Positions 1 to 6,594 of a stretch of DNA of 7,981 nucleotides are shown here, one piece after another. The position numbers and the translations under genes were made by a program. The notes below the pieces were generated by a model, which was given only the letters and a program-made list of their open reading frames with translations, did not search any database and was not told the DNA's origin. Source of the stretch: Pseudooctadecabacter sp. (GTDB lineage: Bacteria > Pseudomonadota > Alphaproteobacteria > Rhodobacterales > Rhodobacteraceae); NCBI GenBank assembly GCA_020628265.1, contig JAHDFG010000097.1:1-7981 (forward strand), in the 5' to 3' direction. How positions within the stretch are numbered: the stretch's first letter is position 1; the number at the start of each line of letters is the position of its first letter.

Positions 1-727
1 TGAGGATCATCCACTCCGGACGGTTGCCGGATTCGATGAAGCTTTCGACGATCTTGAGACGCTTGATGATCTTCTTGGGCTTGAGTTCACCGGTGGCAAC
101 CTTCAGCTCTTCGCGCAGGTGCTCGGCTTCGCCCTCAAGGTCGATCTGGGACAGCATTTCACGGATTGCTTCGGCGCCGATGTTGGCGGTGAAGGCGTCC
201 ATGCCATAGGCGTCCTGCGCGTCGAGGTATTCTTCCTCGGTCATCAGGGCACCGTATTGCAGGTCCGTCAGGCCGGGTTCGATCACCACGTAGTTTTCAA
301 AGTACAGGATGCGTTCCAGATCGCGCAGCGTCATGTCCAGCATCAGACCGATGCGGGACGGCAGGGACTTCAGGAACCAGATGTGTGCGACGGGGGCTGC
401 CAGTTCGATGTGGCCCATACGCTCACGACGCACTTTCTGCAGCGTAACTTCCACGCCGCATTTCTCGCAGACAACGCCGCGATATTTCATGCGCTTATAT
501 TTGCCGCAGAGGCATTCGTAGTCCTTGATCGGCCCGAAAATACGAGCACAGAATAGGCCGTCACGCTCTGGCTTGAACGTGCGGTAGTTGATGGTTTCGG
601 GCTTCTTGATCTCACCAAAGGACCAGCTGAGGATCCGTTCGGGGGAGGCCAAAGAGACCTTGATTTCGTCAAACGTTTTCGCCGGGGTGAGCGGGTTAAA
701 CGGGTTGTTTGTCAGTTCCTGGTTCAT
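1..727 (-). CDS. rpoC: DNA-directed RNA polymerase subunit beta' (N-terminal part; continues past left edge)
   Basis: The first 242 codons of the beta' subunit, which with beta forms the catalytic cleft of RNA polymerase. The protein starts MNQELTNNPFNPLTP, close to alphaproteobacterial RpoC. The N-terminal zinc-binding domain is visible: C72-x-C74, then C87-x2-C90, in the context ECLCGKYKRMKYRGVVCEKC. The following stretch (RRERMGHIELAAPVAHIWF, about residues 100-118) is the conserved start of the clamp region. The catalytic NADFDGD motif and the rest lie outside the window. The ATG at 727-725 is supported by AGAAGG seven bases upstream. It lies 84 bases after rpoB on the same strand, the standard rpoB-rpoC order, so co-transcription is expected. 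No frameshift or stop is seen. Identification is very secure. Confidence 0.98.
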   Translation of the reverse strand, partial: MNQELTNNPFNPLTPAKTFDEIKVSLASPERILSWSFGEIKKPETINYRTFKPERDGLFCARIFGPIKDYECLCGKYKRMKYRGVVCEKCGVEVTLQKVRRERMGHIELAAPVAHIWFLKSLPSRIGLMLDMTLRDLERILYFENYVVIEPGLTDLQYGALMTEEEYLDAQDAYGMDAFTANIGAEAIREMLSQIDLEGEAEHLREELKVATGELKPKKIIKRLKIVESFIESGNRPEWMIL

Positions 728-734
728 ATCGATA

Positions 735-740
735 CCTTCT
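735..740 (-). promoter_or_regulatory. Ribosome binding site of rpoC
   Basis: AGAAGG on the minus strand lies 7 bases before the rpoC ATG. It fixes the start and shows that rpoC is translated independently rather than by overlap with rpoB. Confidence 0.75.
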
Positions 741-761
741 CAGTATGGCGGGATGGGGGGC

Positions 762-787
762 GGGCCAAAATTCTGGAATTTTGGCCC
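762..787. repeat. Palindrome 1 in the rpoB-rpoC spacer (12-bp arms)
   Basis: Two perfectly complementary 12-base arms, GGGCCAAAATTC (762-773) and GAATTTTGGCCC (776-787), are separated by only two bases. In the rpoBC mRNA this would fold into a stable hairpin. No T-tract follows it on the minus strand (GCCCCCC follows), so by itself it is not an intrinsic terminator. Its core resembles that of the neighbouring palindrome 792-813. It could be an RNA-stability or processing element, a repetitive extragenic palindrome, or part of an attenuator; the sequence alone does not decide. Confidence 0.8.
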
Positions 788-789
788 CG

Positions 790-813
790 AAAACAAATTT
801 CCGGAAATTTGTT
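790..813 (-). terminator. Palindrome 2 with short T-tract at the rpoB stop: possible attenuator
   Basis: A perfect 22-bp palindrome (792-813; half-site AACAAATTTCC) overlaps two bases of the rpoB TAA stop. Read on the minus strand, the hairpin is followed directly by a run of T (790-793, TTTT shared in part with the stem), giving a weak terminator-like shape inside the rpoBC operon. The stem is AT-rich with only a few GC pairs, so full termination is unlikely; partial attenuation or 3'-end protection is more plausible. The palindrome is clear; the function is inference. Confidence 0.5.
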
Positions 814-3800
814 ATTCGTCCTCCACATCCGCATCCAGGAGTTCCATGTTGAGGCCGAGGCCCCTGACTTCTTTGACCAGAACGTTGAACGATTCCGGCA
901 CGCCGGCTTCGAAGTTGTCCTCGCCTTTGACGATGCTTTCGTAGACCTTTGTCCGGCCTGCCACGTCGTCCGACTTCACCGTCAGCATTTCCTGCAGGGT
1001 GTAGGCGGCGCCGTAGGCTTCCAACGCCCAGACTTCCATCTCACCGAAGCGCTGACCACCGAACTGCGCCTTACCACCCAGCGGCTGCTGCGTGACGAGG
1101 GAGTACGGCCCCGTGGAACGGGCGTGGATCTTGTCGTCGACCAAGTGGTGCAGCTTCAGCAGGTATTTGATGCCCACAGTCACAGGCCGTGCGAACTGTT
1201 CACCGGTGCGCCCATCGAACAGGATCGACTGGCCGGATTCAGAGAACCCTGCCCGCACCAATGCGTCGTTCACGTCTGCCTCAACAGCGCCATCAAAGAC
1301 CGGCGTTGCAATCGGCACACCGCGGGCAACGTTGCCTGCAGCCTCGACCAGCTGGCCTTCGTCCATGCCTTCGATGCCTTCTTCGTAGACATTGTCACCG
1401 TAGGCGATCTTCATCGCATCACGGACCGGCGTCAGGTCACCGCTGCGGCGGTATTCGCCCAGTGCTTCGTCGATGTGCAGACCCAGACCGCGTGCGGCCC
1501 AACCCATGTGCGTCTCAAGGATCTGACCAACGTTCATACGCGACGGCACGCCGAGCGGGTTCAGCACGAAGTCGACAGGGGTACCATCCGCAAGGAACGG
1601 CATGTCTTCCATCGGGACAACCTTGGAGATCACACCCTTGTTGCCGTGACGACCAGCCATCTTGTCGCCGGGCTGCAGCTTACGCTTCACAGCCACGAAG
1701 ACCTTGACCATCTTCATCACGCCCGGGGGCAGGTCATCGCCGCGGCGCACCTTCTCGACCTTGTCTTCGAACCGAGCGTCGAGCAGTTTTTTCTGCGCTT
1801 CGTACTGTTCGTTCAGGGCTTCGACGATCTGTGCGTCATCTTCTTCCTTCAGGGCCAGCTGCCACCAGTGGCTGCGCGGCATGTCTTCCAGAAGCTCGGC
1901 GTCGATGGTCGTGCCCGCCTTGATGCCTTTGGGGCCCTTGGCAACGGTCTTGCCTTCGATCATGGACCGCAGACGGGCGTAGATGTTGCGATCCAGGATC
2001 GTCATCTCGTCGTCACGGTCACGGGCAAGGCGCTCGACCTCTTCCCGCTCGATCTGCAGGGCACGTTCGTCTTTCTCAACGCCGTGGCGGTTGAACACGC
2101 GGACTTCAACGACCGTCCCGAAGTCGCCCGGGGGCAGACGCAGGGAGGTGTCGCGGACGTCAGATGCTTTCTCACCGAAAATGGCGCGCAGAAGCTTTTC
2201 CTCCGGCGTCATCGGGCTTTCACCCTTGGGCGTGATCTTACCGACGAGGATGTCAGCAGGGCCAACTTCCGCACCGATATAGACGATGCCCGCTTCGTCG
2301 AGGTTGCGCAGGGCTTCCTCGCCGACGTTCGGGATGTCGCGGGTGATTTCTTCCGGCCCAAGCTTCGTGTCACGGGCGGCGACTTCGAATTCCTCGATGT
2401 GGATCGAGGTGAAGACGTCGTCGCGCACGATGCGTTCGGAGATCAGAATGGAGTCTTCGTAGTTGTAGCCGTTCCACGGCATAAACGCGACGACCACGTT
2501 CTTACCAAGCGCCAGTTCACCGATATCCGTCGACGGACCGTCGGCAATAACTTCGCCCTTCTGAACCGTGTCACCCACTTTCACCAGCGGACGCTGGTTG
2601 ATGCAGGTGTTCTGGTTGGAGCGCTGGAATTTGCGCATGCGGTAGATGTCGACGCCAGGATCGCCAACCTCAAGGTCGGACGTTGCGCGTACAACAATAC
2701 GGGTCGCATCAACCTGGTCGATAATACCCGCACGCTTCGCCATGATCGCAGCGCCGGAATCGCGGGCCACAACCTCTTCGATGCCGGTGCCAACGAGCGG
2801 AGCCTCTGCCTGAAGCAGCGGCACGGCCTGACGTTGCATGTTCGAGCCCATGAGTGCGCGGTTCGCGTCGTCGTTCTCAAGGAACGGGATCAGCGAGGCT
2901 GCGACGGACACCAACTGCTTGGGCGAGACGTCGATCAGGTCCACGTTGCCAGTCGGGGCCAGCGTGTATTCGCCGTTCTGACGGGTGTTGACCATCTCGT
3001 TGGTGAACTTGTTGTTTTCGTCCAGCGAGGCGTTGGCCTGAGCAACCGTGTGGCGCATCTCTTCAGTGGCGGACATGTAGGACACTTCGTCCGTAACCTG
3101 ACCGTCAACAACCTTGCGGTACGGGGTTTCGATGAAGCCGTACTTGTTCACGCGAGCAAAGGTGGCCAGCGAGTTGATCAAGCCGATGTTCGGGCCTTCC
3201 GGCGTTTCAATCGGGCACATCCGGCCATAGTGGGTCGGGTGCACGTCGCGGACTTCAAAGCCAGCGCGCTCGCGGGTCAGACCACCCGGCCCAAGTGCGG
3301 AAAGACGACGCTTGTGCGTGACTTCCGACAGCGGGTTCGTCTGGTCCATGAACTGCGACAGCTGCGAAGAGCCGAAGAATTCGCGAACGGCGGCGGCAGC
3401 CGGCTTCGCGTTGATGAGGTCCTGAGGCATGACCGTGTCGATCTCAACAGAGGACATGCGCTCCTTGATCGCACGTTCCATCCGCAGCAGACCCACGCGA
3501 TACTGGTTTTCCATCAGTTCGCCAACGGAACGCACACGACGGTTGCCGAGGTGGTCGATGTCGTCCACGTCGCCCTTGCCGTCACGCAATTCGACCAGCG
3601 CCTTGATACAAGCTACGATGTCTTCCTTGCGCAGGGTGCGCAGGGTGTCTTCGGCCTCAAGCGCCAGACGCATGTTCATCTTCACGCGGCCAACGGCGGA
3701 CAGGTCATAACGCTCGGCGTCAAAGAACAGGCTGTCAAACAGGGTCGATGCAGCATCAACGGTGGGCGGCTCGCCCGGGCGCATGACGCGGTAGATGTCC

Positions 3801-4954
3801 ATCAGCGCGGTTTCGCGGGACATGTTCTTGTCCGACGCCATGGTGTTACGCATGTAGGGGCCGACATTGACGTTGTCGATGTCGAGCACCGGAATGGTGG
3901 TGACGCCTGCATCGACCAACTCCTTCAGGGAGCCGCCGATCACTTCGCCGTCTTTGTCCATCTCCAGCGTCAGCTCATCACCGGCTTCGACGTAAATGGC
4001 GCCGTTTTCTTCGTTGATGATGTCGAGTGCTGCGAACTTGCCAACGATCTGTTCGTACGGAACGAGAAGCTCGGTCACTTCGCCTTCGTCGATCAGCTTT
4101 TTGACGGCGCGCGGCGTGACCTTCTTGCCAGCTTCGGCAATGACTTCGCCGGACTTTGCATCGACCAGATCAAATGCAGGGCGAGTGCCACGGACACGCT
4201 CGGGGAAGAACTTGGTTTTCCAGCCCTTCGCCTTCTTGTCCAAGGTGTAGTCGACGGTGTCATAGTAGGCGTTCATGATCGCTTCTTGATCAAGGCCCAG
4301 CGCATAAAGCAGCGTCGTCACCGGCAGCTTGCGGCGGCGGTCGATGCGCGCGAACACGAGGTCCTTGGCGTCGAATTCGAAGTCGAGCCAAGAGCCGCGG
4401 TAGGGGATGATCCGGCAGGCGAACAGCAATTTGCCCGAGCTGTGCGTCTTGCCTTTGTCGTGATCAAAGAACACGCCAGGCGAACGGTGCATCTGGGAAA
4501 CGATCACACGCTCGGTGCCGTTGACGACAAACGTGCCGTTCGGGGTCATCAGGGGCATGTCACCCATGAAGACATCTTGTTCCTTGATGTCCTTGACGGA
4601 CTTGGCGCCCGTATCCTCGTCCACATCAAACACGATCAGGCGCAGCGTTACCTTCAACGGCGCGGAATAGGTCATGTCGCGCTGCTGGCACTCTTCGACG
4701 TCGTACTTGGGCTTCTCCAGCTCGTACTTCACGAATTCCAGAACGGAGGTTTCGTTGAAATCTTTGATCGGGAAGACCGACTGAAACACGCCATTGATCC
4801 CCTCGCCGTCCATAGGCGCGTCCTGATCGCCGGAGCGCAGGAACAGATCATAGGAGGATTTCTGAACCTCGATGAGGTTCGGCATGTCGAGGACTTCGCG
4901 GATTTTCCCGTAATATTTACGGAGACGTTTCTGACCGAGGAACGTTTGCGCCAT
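812..4954 (-). CDS. rpoB: DNA-directed RNA polymerase subunit beta
   Basis: Complete beta subunit, 1380 residues, somewhat longer than E. coli RpoB (1342) and usual for Rhodobacteraceae. It starts MAQTFLGQKRLRKYYGKIRE. The rifampicin-binding cluster I is intact: Q534, D537, H547, R550 and S552 match E. coli Q513, D516, H526, R529 and S531, so no common resistance substitution is present. Further landmarks are PTHYGRMCPIETPEGPNIGL (from about residue 573), the GDKMAGRHGNKG motif with active-site lysines K1098 and K1106, and the conserved C-terminal block HARSTGPYSLVTQQPLGGKA through TLQEMLTVKSDD (1277-1330), which contacts beta'. An in-frame GTG at 4966-4964 would add four residues, but it overlaps the AAAGG ribosome binding site, so the ATG at 4954-4952 is preferred. 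No TTA, CTA or TCA codon is used, a sign of strong codon selection. rplL is not next to it as it usually is. Confidence 0.98.
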   Translation of the reverse strand: MAQTFLGQKRLRKYYGKIREVLDMPNLIEVQKSSYDLFLRSGDQDAPMDGEGINGVFQSVFPIKDFNETSVLEFVKYELEKPKYDVEECQQRDMTYSAPLKVTLRLIVFDVDEDTGAKSVKDIKEQDVFMGDMPLMTPNGTFVVNGTERVIVSQMHRSPGVFFDHDKGKTHSSGKLLFACRIIPYRGSWLDFEFDAKDLVFARIDRRRKLPVTTLLYALGLDQEAIMNAYYDTVDYTLDKKAKGWKTKFFPERVRGTRPAFDLVDAKSGEVIAEAGKKVTPRAVKKLIDEGEVTELLVPYEQIVGKFAALDIINEENGAIYVEAGDELTLEMDKDGEVIGGSLKELVDAGVTTIPVLDIDNVNVGPYMRNTMASDKNMSRETALMDIYRVMRPGEPPTVDAASTLFDSLFFDAERYDLSAVGRVKMNMRLALEAEDTLRTLRKEDIVACIKALVELRDGKGDVDDIDHLGNRRVRSVGELMENQYRVGLLRMERAIKERMSSVEIDTVMPQDLINAKPAAAAVREFFGSSQLSQFMDQTNPLSEVTHKRRLSALGPGGLTRERAGFEVRDVHPTHYGRMCPIETPEGPNIGLINSLATFARVNKYGFIETPYRKVVDGQVTDEVSYMSATEEMRHTVAQANASLDENNKFTNEMVNTRQNGEYTLAPTGNVDLIDVSPKQLVSVAASLIPFLENDDANRALMGSNMQRQAVPLLQAEAPLVGTGIEEVVARDSGAAIMAKRAGIIDQVDATRIVVRATSDLEVGDPGVDIYRMRKFQRSNQNTCINQRPLVKVGDTVQKGEVIADGPSTDIGELALGKNVVVAFMPWNGYNYEDSILISERIVRDDVFTSIHIEEFEVAARDTKLGPEEITRDIPNVGEEALRNLDEAGIVYIGAEVGPADILVGKITPKGESPMTPEEKLLRAIFGEKASDVRDTSLRLPPGDFGTVVEVRVFNRHGVEKDERALQIEREEVERLARDRDDEMTILDRNIYARLRSMIEGKTVAKGPKGIKAGTTIDAELLEDMPRSHWWQLALKEEDDAQIVEALNEQYEAQKKLLDARFEDKVEKVRRGDDLPPGVMKMVKVFVAVKRKLQPGDKMAGRHGNKGVISKVVPMEDMPFLADGTPVDFVLNPLGVPSRMNVGQILETHMGWAARGLGLHIDEALGEYRRSGDLTPVRDAMKIAYGDNVYEEGIEGMDEGQLVEAAGNVARGVPIATPVFDGAVEADVNDALVRAGFSESGQSILFDGRTGEQFARPVTVGIKYLLKLHHLVDDKIHARSTGPYSLVTQQPLGGKAQFGGQRFGEMEVWALEAYGAAYTLQEMLTVKSDDVAGRTKVYESIVKGEDNFEAGVPESFNVLVKEVRGLGLNMELLDADVEDE

Positions 4955-4965
4955 GTGTCTGGACA

Positions 4966-4970
4966 CCTTT
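4966..4970 (-). promoter_or_regulatory. Ribosome binding site of rpoB (decides ATG over GTG start)
   Basis: AAAGG on the minus strand ends 11 bases before the ATG at 4954. Its last G is also the first base of the upstream in-frame GTG (4966-4964), so that GTG cannot use it. The spacing is a little long; the intervening bases contain a small inverted repeat (GTGTC-CA-GACAC) that could bring the site closer to the ATG if folded. Confidence 0.6.
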
Positions 4971-5031
4971 CAATTCTCACCGGTGACCTTGCAGTTGGGC
5001 GGCTGCGCGGTCGACCACAGAGACGACAATA

Positions 5032-5082
5032 AAACAGGTCCATTCTTGCCGTGCGTCCCACCGCATGGCCCCCGACCTGTTT
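5032..5082 (-). other. Compound hairpin in the rpoB leader, followed by T-rich sequence
   Basis: The outer stem is nine perfect pairs, AAACAGGTC (5032-5040) with GACCTGTTT (5074-5082). It encloses an inner stem, 5048-5055 with 5062-5069 (8 pairs with one G-T in the plus sense, an A-C mismatch in the minus-strand RNA) around a 6-base loop. On the minus strand the outer stem runs into TTTTATTG, so it is terminator- or attenuator-like. Nested stems argue against chance. Function is not known from sequence. Confidence 0.55.
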
Positions 5083-5124
5083 CCTGCCTTGGAAAACATC
5101 CCGCAGGATGCTTACCAAGGAAGG
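5083..5124 (-). other. Second compound hairpin in the rpoB leader
   Basis: CCTTGG (5087-5092) pairs with CCAAGG (5115-5120), and CATCC (5097-5101) pairs with GGATG (5106-5110) around the loop CGCA; the two helices are separated by a symmetric 4x4 internal loop. After a G-A mismatch the stem can continue with CCT/AGG (5083-5085 with 5122-5124). It abuts the 5032-5082 hairpin with no gap, so the two would stack or compete in the minus-strand transcript. Confidence 0.5.
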
Positions 5125-5199
5125 GTTGCCCGCAACGCCTCTTTGCCCCTGAAAACGCTAAGTTATCAGTGGTTTTGACGGCTCCATGCTGCAAGACAG

Positions 5200-5229
5200 A
5201 AAAAGCGGCTTCGAATCAATCGAACCCGC
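5200..5229 (-). terminator. Intrinsic terminator between the CoA-transferase gene and rpoB
   Basis: On the minus strand, a ten-position stem with one mismatch (GCGGGTTCGA, 5229-5220, with TCGAAGCCGC, 5214-5205) closes a five-base loop and is followed at once by TTTTT (5204-5200). A GC-rich stem base followed by a U-tract is the classic Rho-independent form. It would stop transcripts arriving from the CoA-transferase operon before rpoB. Confidence 0.75.
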
Positions 5230-5258
5230 GTGGATTGTGCAAATAAGTCGTAAACAGC

Positions 5259-5290
5259 CCAAAGACAACCCCGCAGGGCCCAGTCTTTGG
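5259..5290. repeat. Inverted repeat between two terminators
   Basis: CCAAAGAC (5259-5266) and GTCTTTGG (5283-5290) form a perfect 8-bp stem with a 16-base loop containing a smaller CCC-GCA-GGG hairpin. On the minus strand it directly follows the T-tract of the 5291-5309 hairpin and precedes the 5200-5229 terminator. It may be part of a 3'-end structure; there is no T-run of its own. Confidence 0.5.
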
Positions 5291-5309
5291 AAAAAACGCA
5301 TCTTTGCGT
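5291..5309 (-). terminator. Short terminator-like hairpin after the CoA-transferase gene
   Basis: On the minus strand, ACGCA-AAGA-TGCGT is followed by a run of T (5295-5291, plus the stem's last T). The stem is only five pairs, so it would be weak alone, but it lies 47 bases after the CoA-transferase stop, where a terminator is expected, with a stronger one following at 5200-5229. Confidence 0.5.
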
Positions 5310-5355
5310 CGAAGCCCAATCATCAATCAGCATGTGTCGCGGGTCAAGTCCAAGT

Positions 5356-6594
5356 TTAGGCGGCGGTCCGCGGGGCGGCAAATGTAGGCGATTGCACGAT
5401 GCCTGCATCGAACAATTGTGCGACCTCAGTATCCGTCATGCCGACCACATCGCCGAGCACTTCTTCGGTGTGTTCCCCCAGAACAGGGGCGGGTGCGGGG
5501 TCCGTGCGGCCCAAGGCGTTAAATGTCGCGGGATGACCAGGAACCAGATAGGGACCGATGCCGGGCTGATGGACCTGTCTGAACATCGGGTTTTCGGTGG
5601 TCAGGTCGGGATCGCTTTGCATGGCCTCCCGCGTGGTGCGGAACTCTGACCAGGTCAGGCCCTTTTCGTTGAAGGCACCCTCAAAATCGCTGACCTTGCG
5701 CGCGGAAAAGAATGTCTCGAGAACGGCCGTAATCTCTTTGCGATAGGTCCAGCGCACGCCTTCATCTGCGAACGACACACCTAGCCCCTGCTCCATCGCG
5801 TAAAAGATTTCGTCGGTGCCCGTTGCCGCGACCAACCCGCGCCACTGCCGGTCTGTCAGTCCGATGACCATGACACGACGCCCATCGGCACACACGAAAT
5901 CCTGCCCGTAGGCCCCATACAACGCGTTGCCGGACTTGGTGCGGTCATTTGCGTTCAACGTTACATCGCCGATCATTCCGAGATGGCCCAGCGTGGCCGC
6001 CGCAACGTCCTTTAGGGCAATCTCCACCTCTTGGCCGCCCCCACCTCGCAGCCGGTGGCGCTCTGCCGCAAGAAGTGCGGACACACACATGTTGCCTGCG
6101 ATCAGATCCCAAGCCGGTAAGGCGTTCGCAACGGGTCCGTCGTGACCTTCAGGACCGGTGATGTCGGGGATGCCCAAAGCGGGGTTCACTGTGTAATCGA
6201 CTTGCGGGCGGCCATGACGGTCCCCTGTCAGCGTCACCATGATCAGATCATCACGTTCCTTGCGCAGGGTTTCGTAATCCATCCAGCCGCGCACGCGAAG
6301 ATTGGTCAGGAAAAGACCGGCGTCTGGTCCGGGGGCTGTGATGATCCGTGTGATCAACTCGCGCCCCTGAGGCGATTTCATATCCACCGCCACAGACTTC
6401 TTGCCTTTGTTCATACCCGCCCAGAACAGGCTTTGTCCGTTCGGGGCCAAAGGCCAGCGCCCTGAATCCAGCCCGCCGCCAATACGGTCAAAACGGATCA
6501 CCTGGGCCCCCATCTGCGCAAGTGTCATCCCTGCAAGGGGCACGGCCACAAACGCGGATCCTTCGACGACGCGCATTCCGGCTAGGACACTCAT
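5356..6594 (-). CDS. mct: Family III CoA-transferase, mesaconyl-CoA C1-C4 CoA transferase-like
   Basis: 412-residue enzyme of the CaiB/BaiF (family III) CoA-transferases, of usual length. Family features: the N-terminal GMRVVEGSAFVAVPLAGMTL with GAQVIRFD (residues 6-36), the MNKGKKSVAVDMKSPQGREL block (61-80) and PAWDLIAGN (160-168), whose D163 sits where the catalytic aspartate that forms the aspartyl-CoA anhydride is expected. The EGSAFVA...RFDRIGGGLDSGRWP style and the hydratase partner point to the Mct subgroup, which moves CoA from C1 to C4 of mesaconyl-CoA, rather than to formyl-CoA or carnitine transferases. The start shares ATGA with the upstream hydratase gene's stop, with GGGAGGG six bases before it. 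An ATG at 6630 also has a GGGAGGG, but its 12-residue extension is unlike the family start. Terminators follow. The substrate is inferred; an intermolecular transferase for a similar C5 acid is the alternative. Confidence 0.8.
   Translation of the reverse strand: MSVLAGMRVVEGSAFVAVPLAGMTLAQMGAQVIRFDRIGGGLDSGRWPLAPNGQSLFWAGMNKGKKSVAVDMKSPQGRELITRIITAPGPDAGLFLTNLRVRGWMDYETLRKERDDLIMVTLTGDRHGRPQVDYTVNPALGIPDITGPEGHDGPVANALPAWDLIAGNMCVSALLAAERHRLRGGGGQEVEIALKDVAAATLGHLGMIGDVTLNANDRTKSGNALYGAYGQDFVCADGRRVMVIGLTDRQWRGLVAATGTDEIFYAMEQGLGVSFADEGVRWTYRKEITAVLETFFSARKVSDFEGAFNEKGLTWSEFRTTREAMQSDPDLTTENPMFRQVHQPGIGPYLVPGHPATFNALGRTDPAPAPVLGEHTEEVLGDVVGMTDTEVAQLFDAGIVQSPTFAAPRTAA

Larger units (their letters stand above)
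4955..5199 (-). promoter_or_regulatory. Non-coding region upstream of rpoB: structured leader, promoter not identified
   Basis: No protein-coding signal is visible on either strand. Because terminator-like hairpins lie just upstream (5200-5229 and 5291-5309), rpoBC should have its own promoter in or near this stretch. The best -10-like sequence I see is TGATAACTT (about 5160-5168, minus strand), with no convincing -35, so I do not call a promoter. The interval holds two compound hairpins (5032-5082, 5083-5124) and short palindromes: GGTCGACC at 5009-5016 and TCACCGGTGA at 4977-4986, the latter just ahead of the ribosome binding site. This arrangement suits a regulatory 5' UTR such as an attenuator or protein-binding leader. 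No known riboswitch class was recognised. Confidence 0.5.

Noticed and set aside
528..554. Possible rifampicin-resistance change in RpoB (residue range 528-554)
   Set aside because: The key positions Q534, D537, H547, R550 and S552 carry the wild-type residues; T539 in place of the E. coli Asn518 is an unremarkable difference. Coordinates here are residue numbers.
119..556. 145-codon plus-strand frame opposite rpoC
   Set aside because: It lies wholly inside the secure rpoC coding region and has the same composition as other antisense shadows of biased genes.
4955..4966. GTG start adding MSRH to RpoB
   Set aside because: The GTG overlaps the AAAGG ribosome binding site, and related RpoB proteins begin MAQ...LGQKR.
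809..5032. 1407-codon open frame on the plus strand opposite rpoB
   Set aside because: It is in exact register with the rpoB codons, so it stays open because rpoB avoids TTA, CTA and TCA. The translated product is low-complexity-like, rich in His, Val, Asp and Arg, with no recognisable domain.
5205..5230. GGTTCGATT T-loop-like sequence suggesting a tRNA
   Set aside because: The bases belong to the stem of a terminator hairpin; no acceptor, D or anticodon arm can be drawn around it.
5319..5347. Promoter-like TTGACC-N17-GATGAT on the minus strand just after the CoA-transferase stop
   Set aside because: The match is fair, but the expected transcript would begin directly at the 5291-5309 terminator hairpin and then meet the 5200-5229 terminator, so it is unlikely to drive rpoB. 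Worth keeping in mind if a start site is mapped there.
4970..5408. Several 70-130 codon frames on both strands between rpoB and the CoA-transferase gene
   Set aside because: They show no family resemblance, lack good ribosome binding sites and overlap palindromes and terminators; the stretch looks non-coding.
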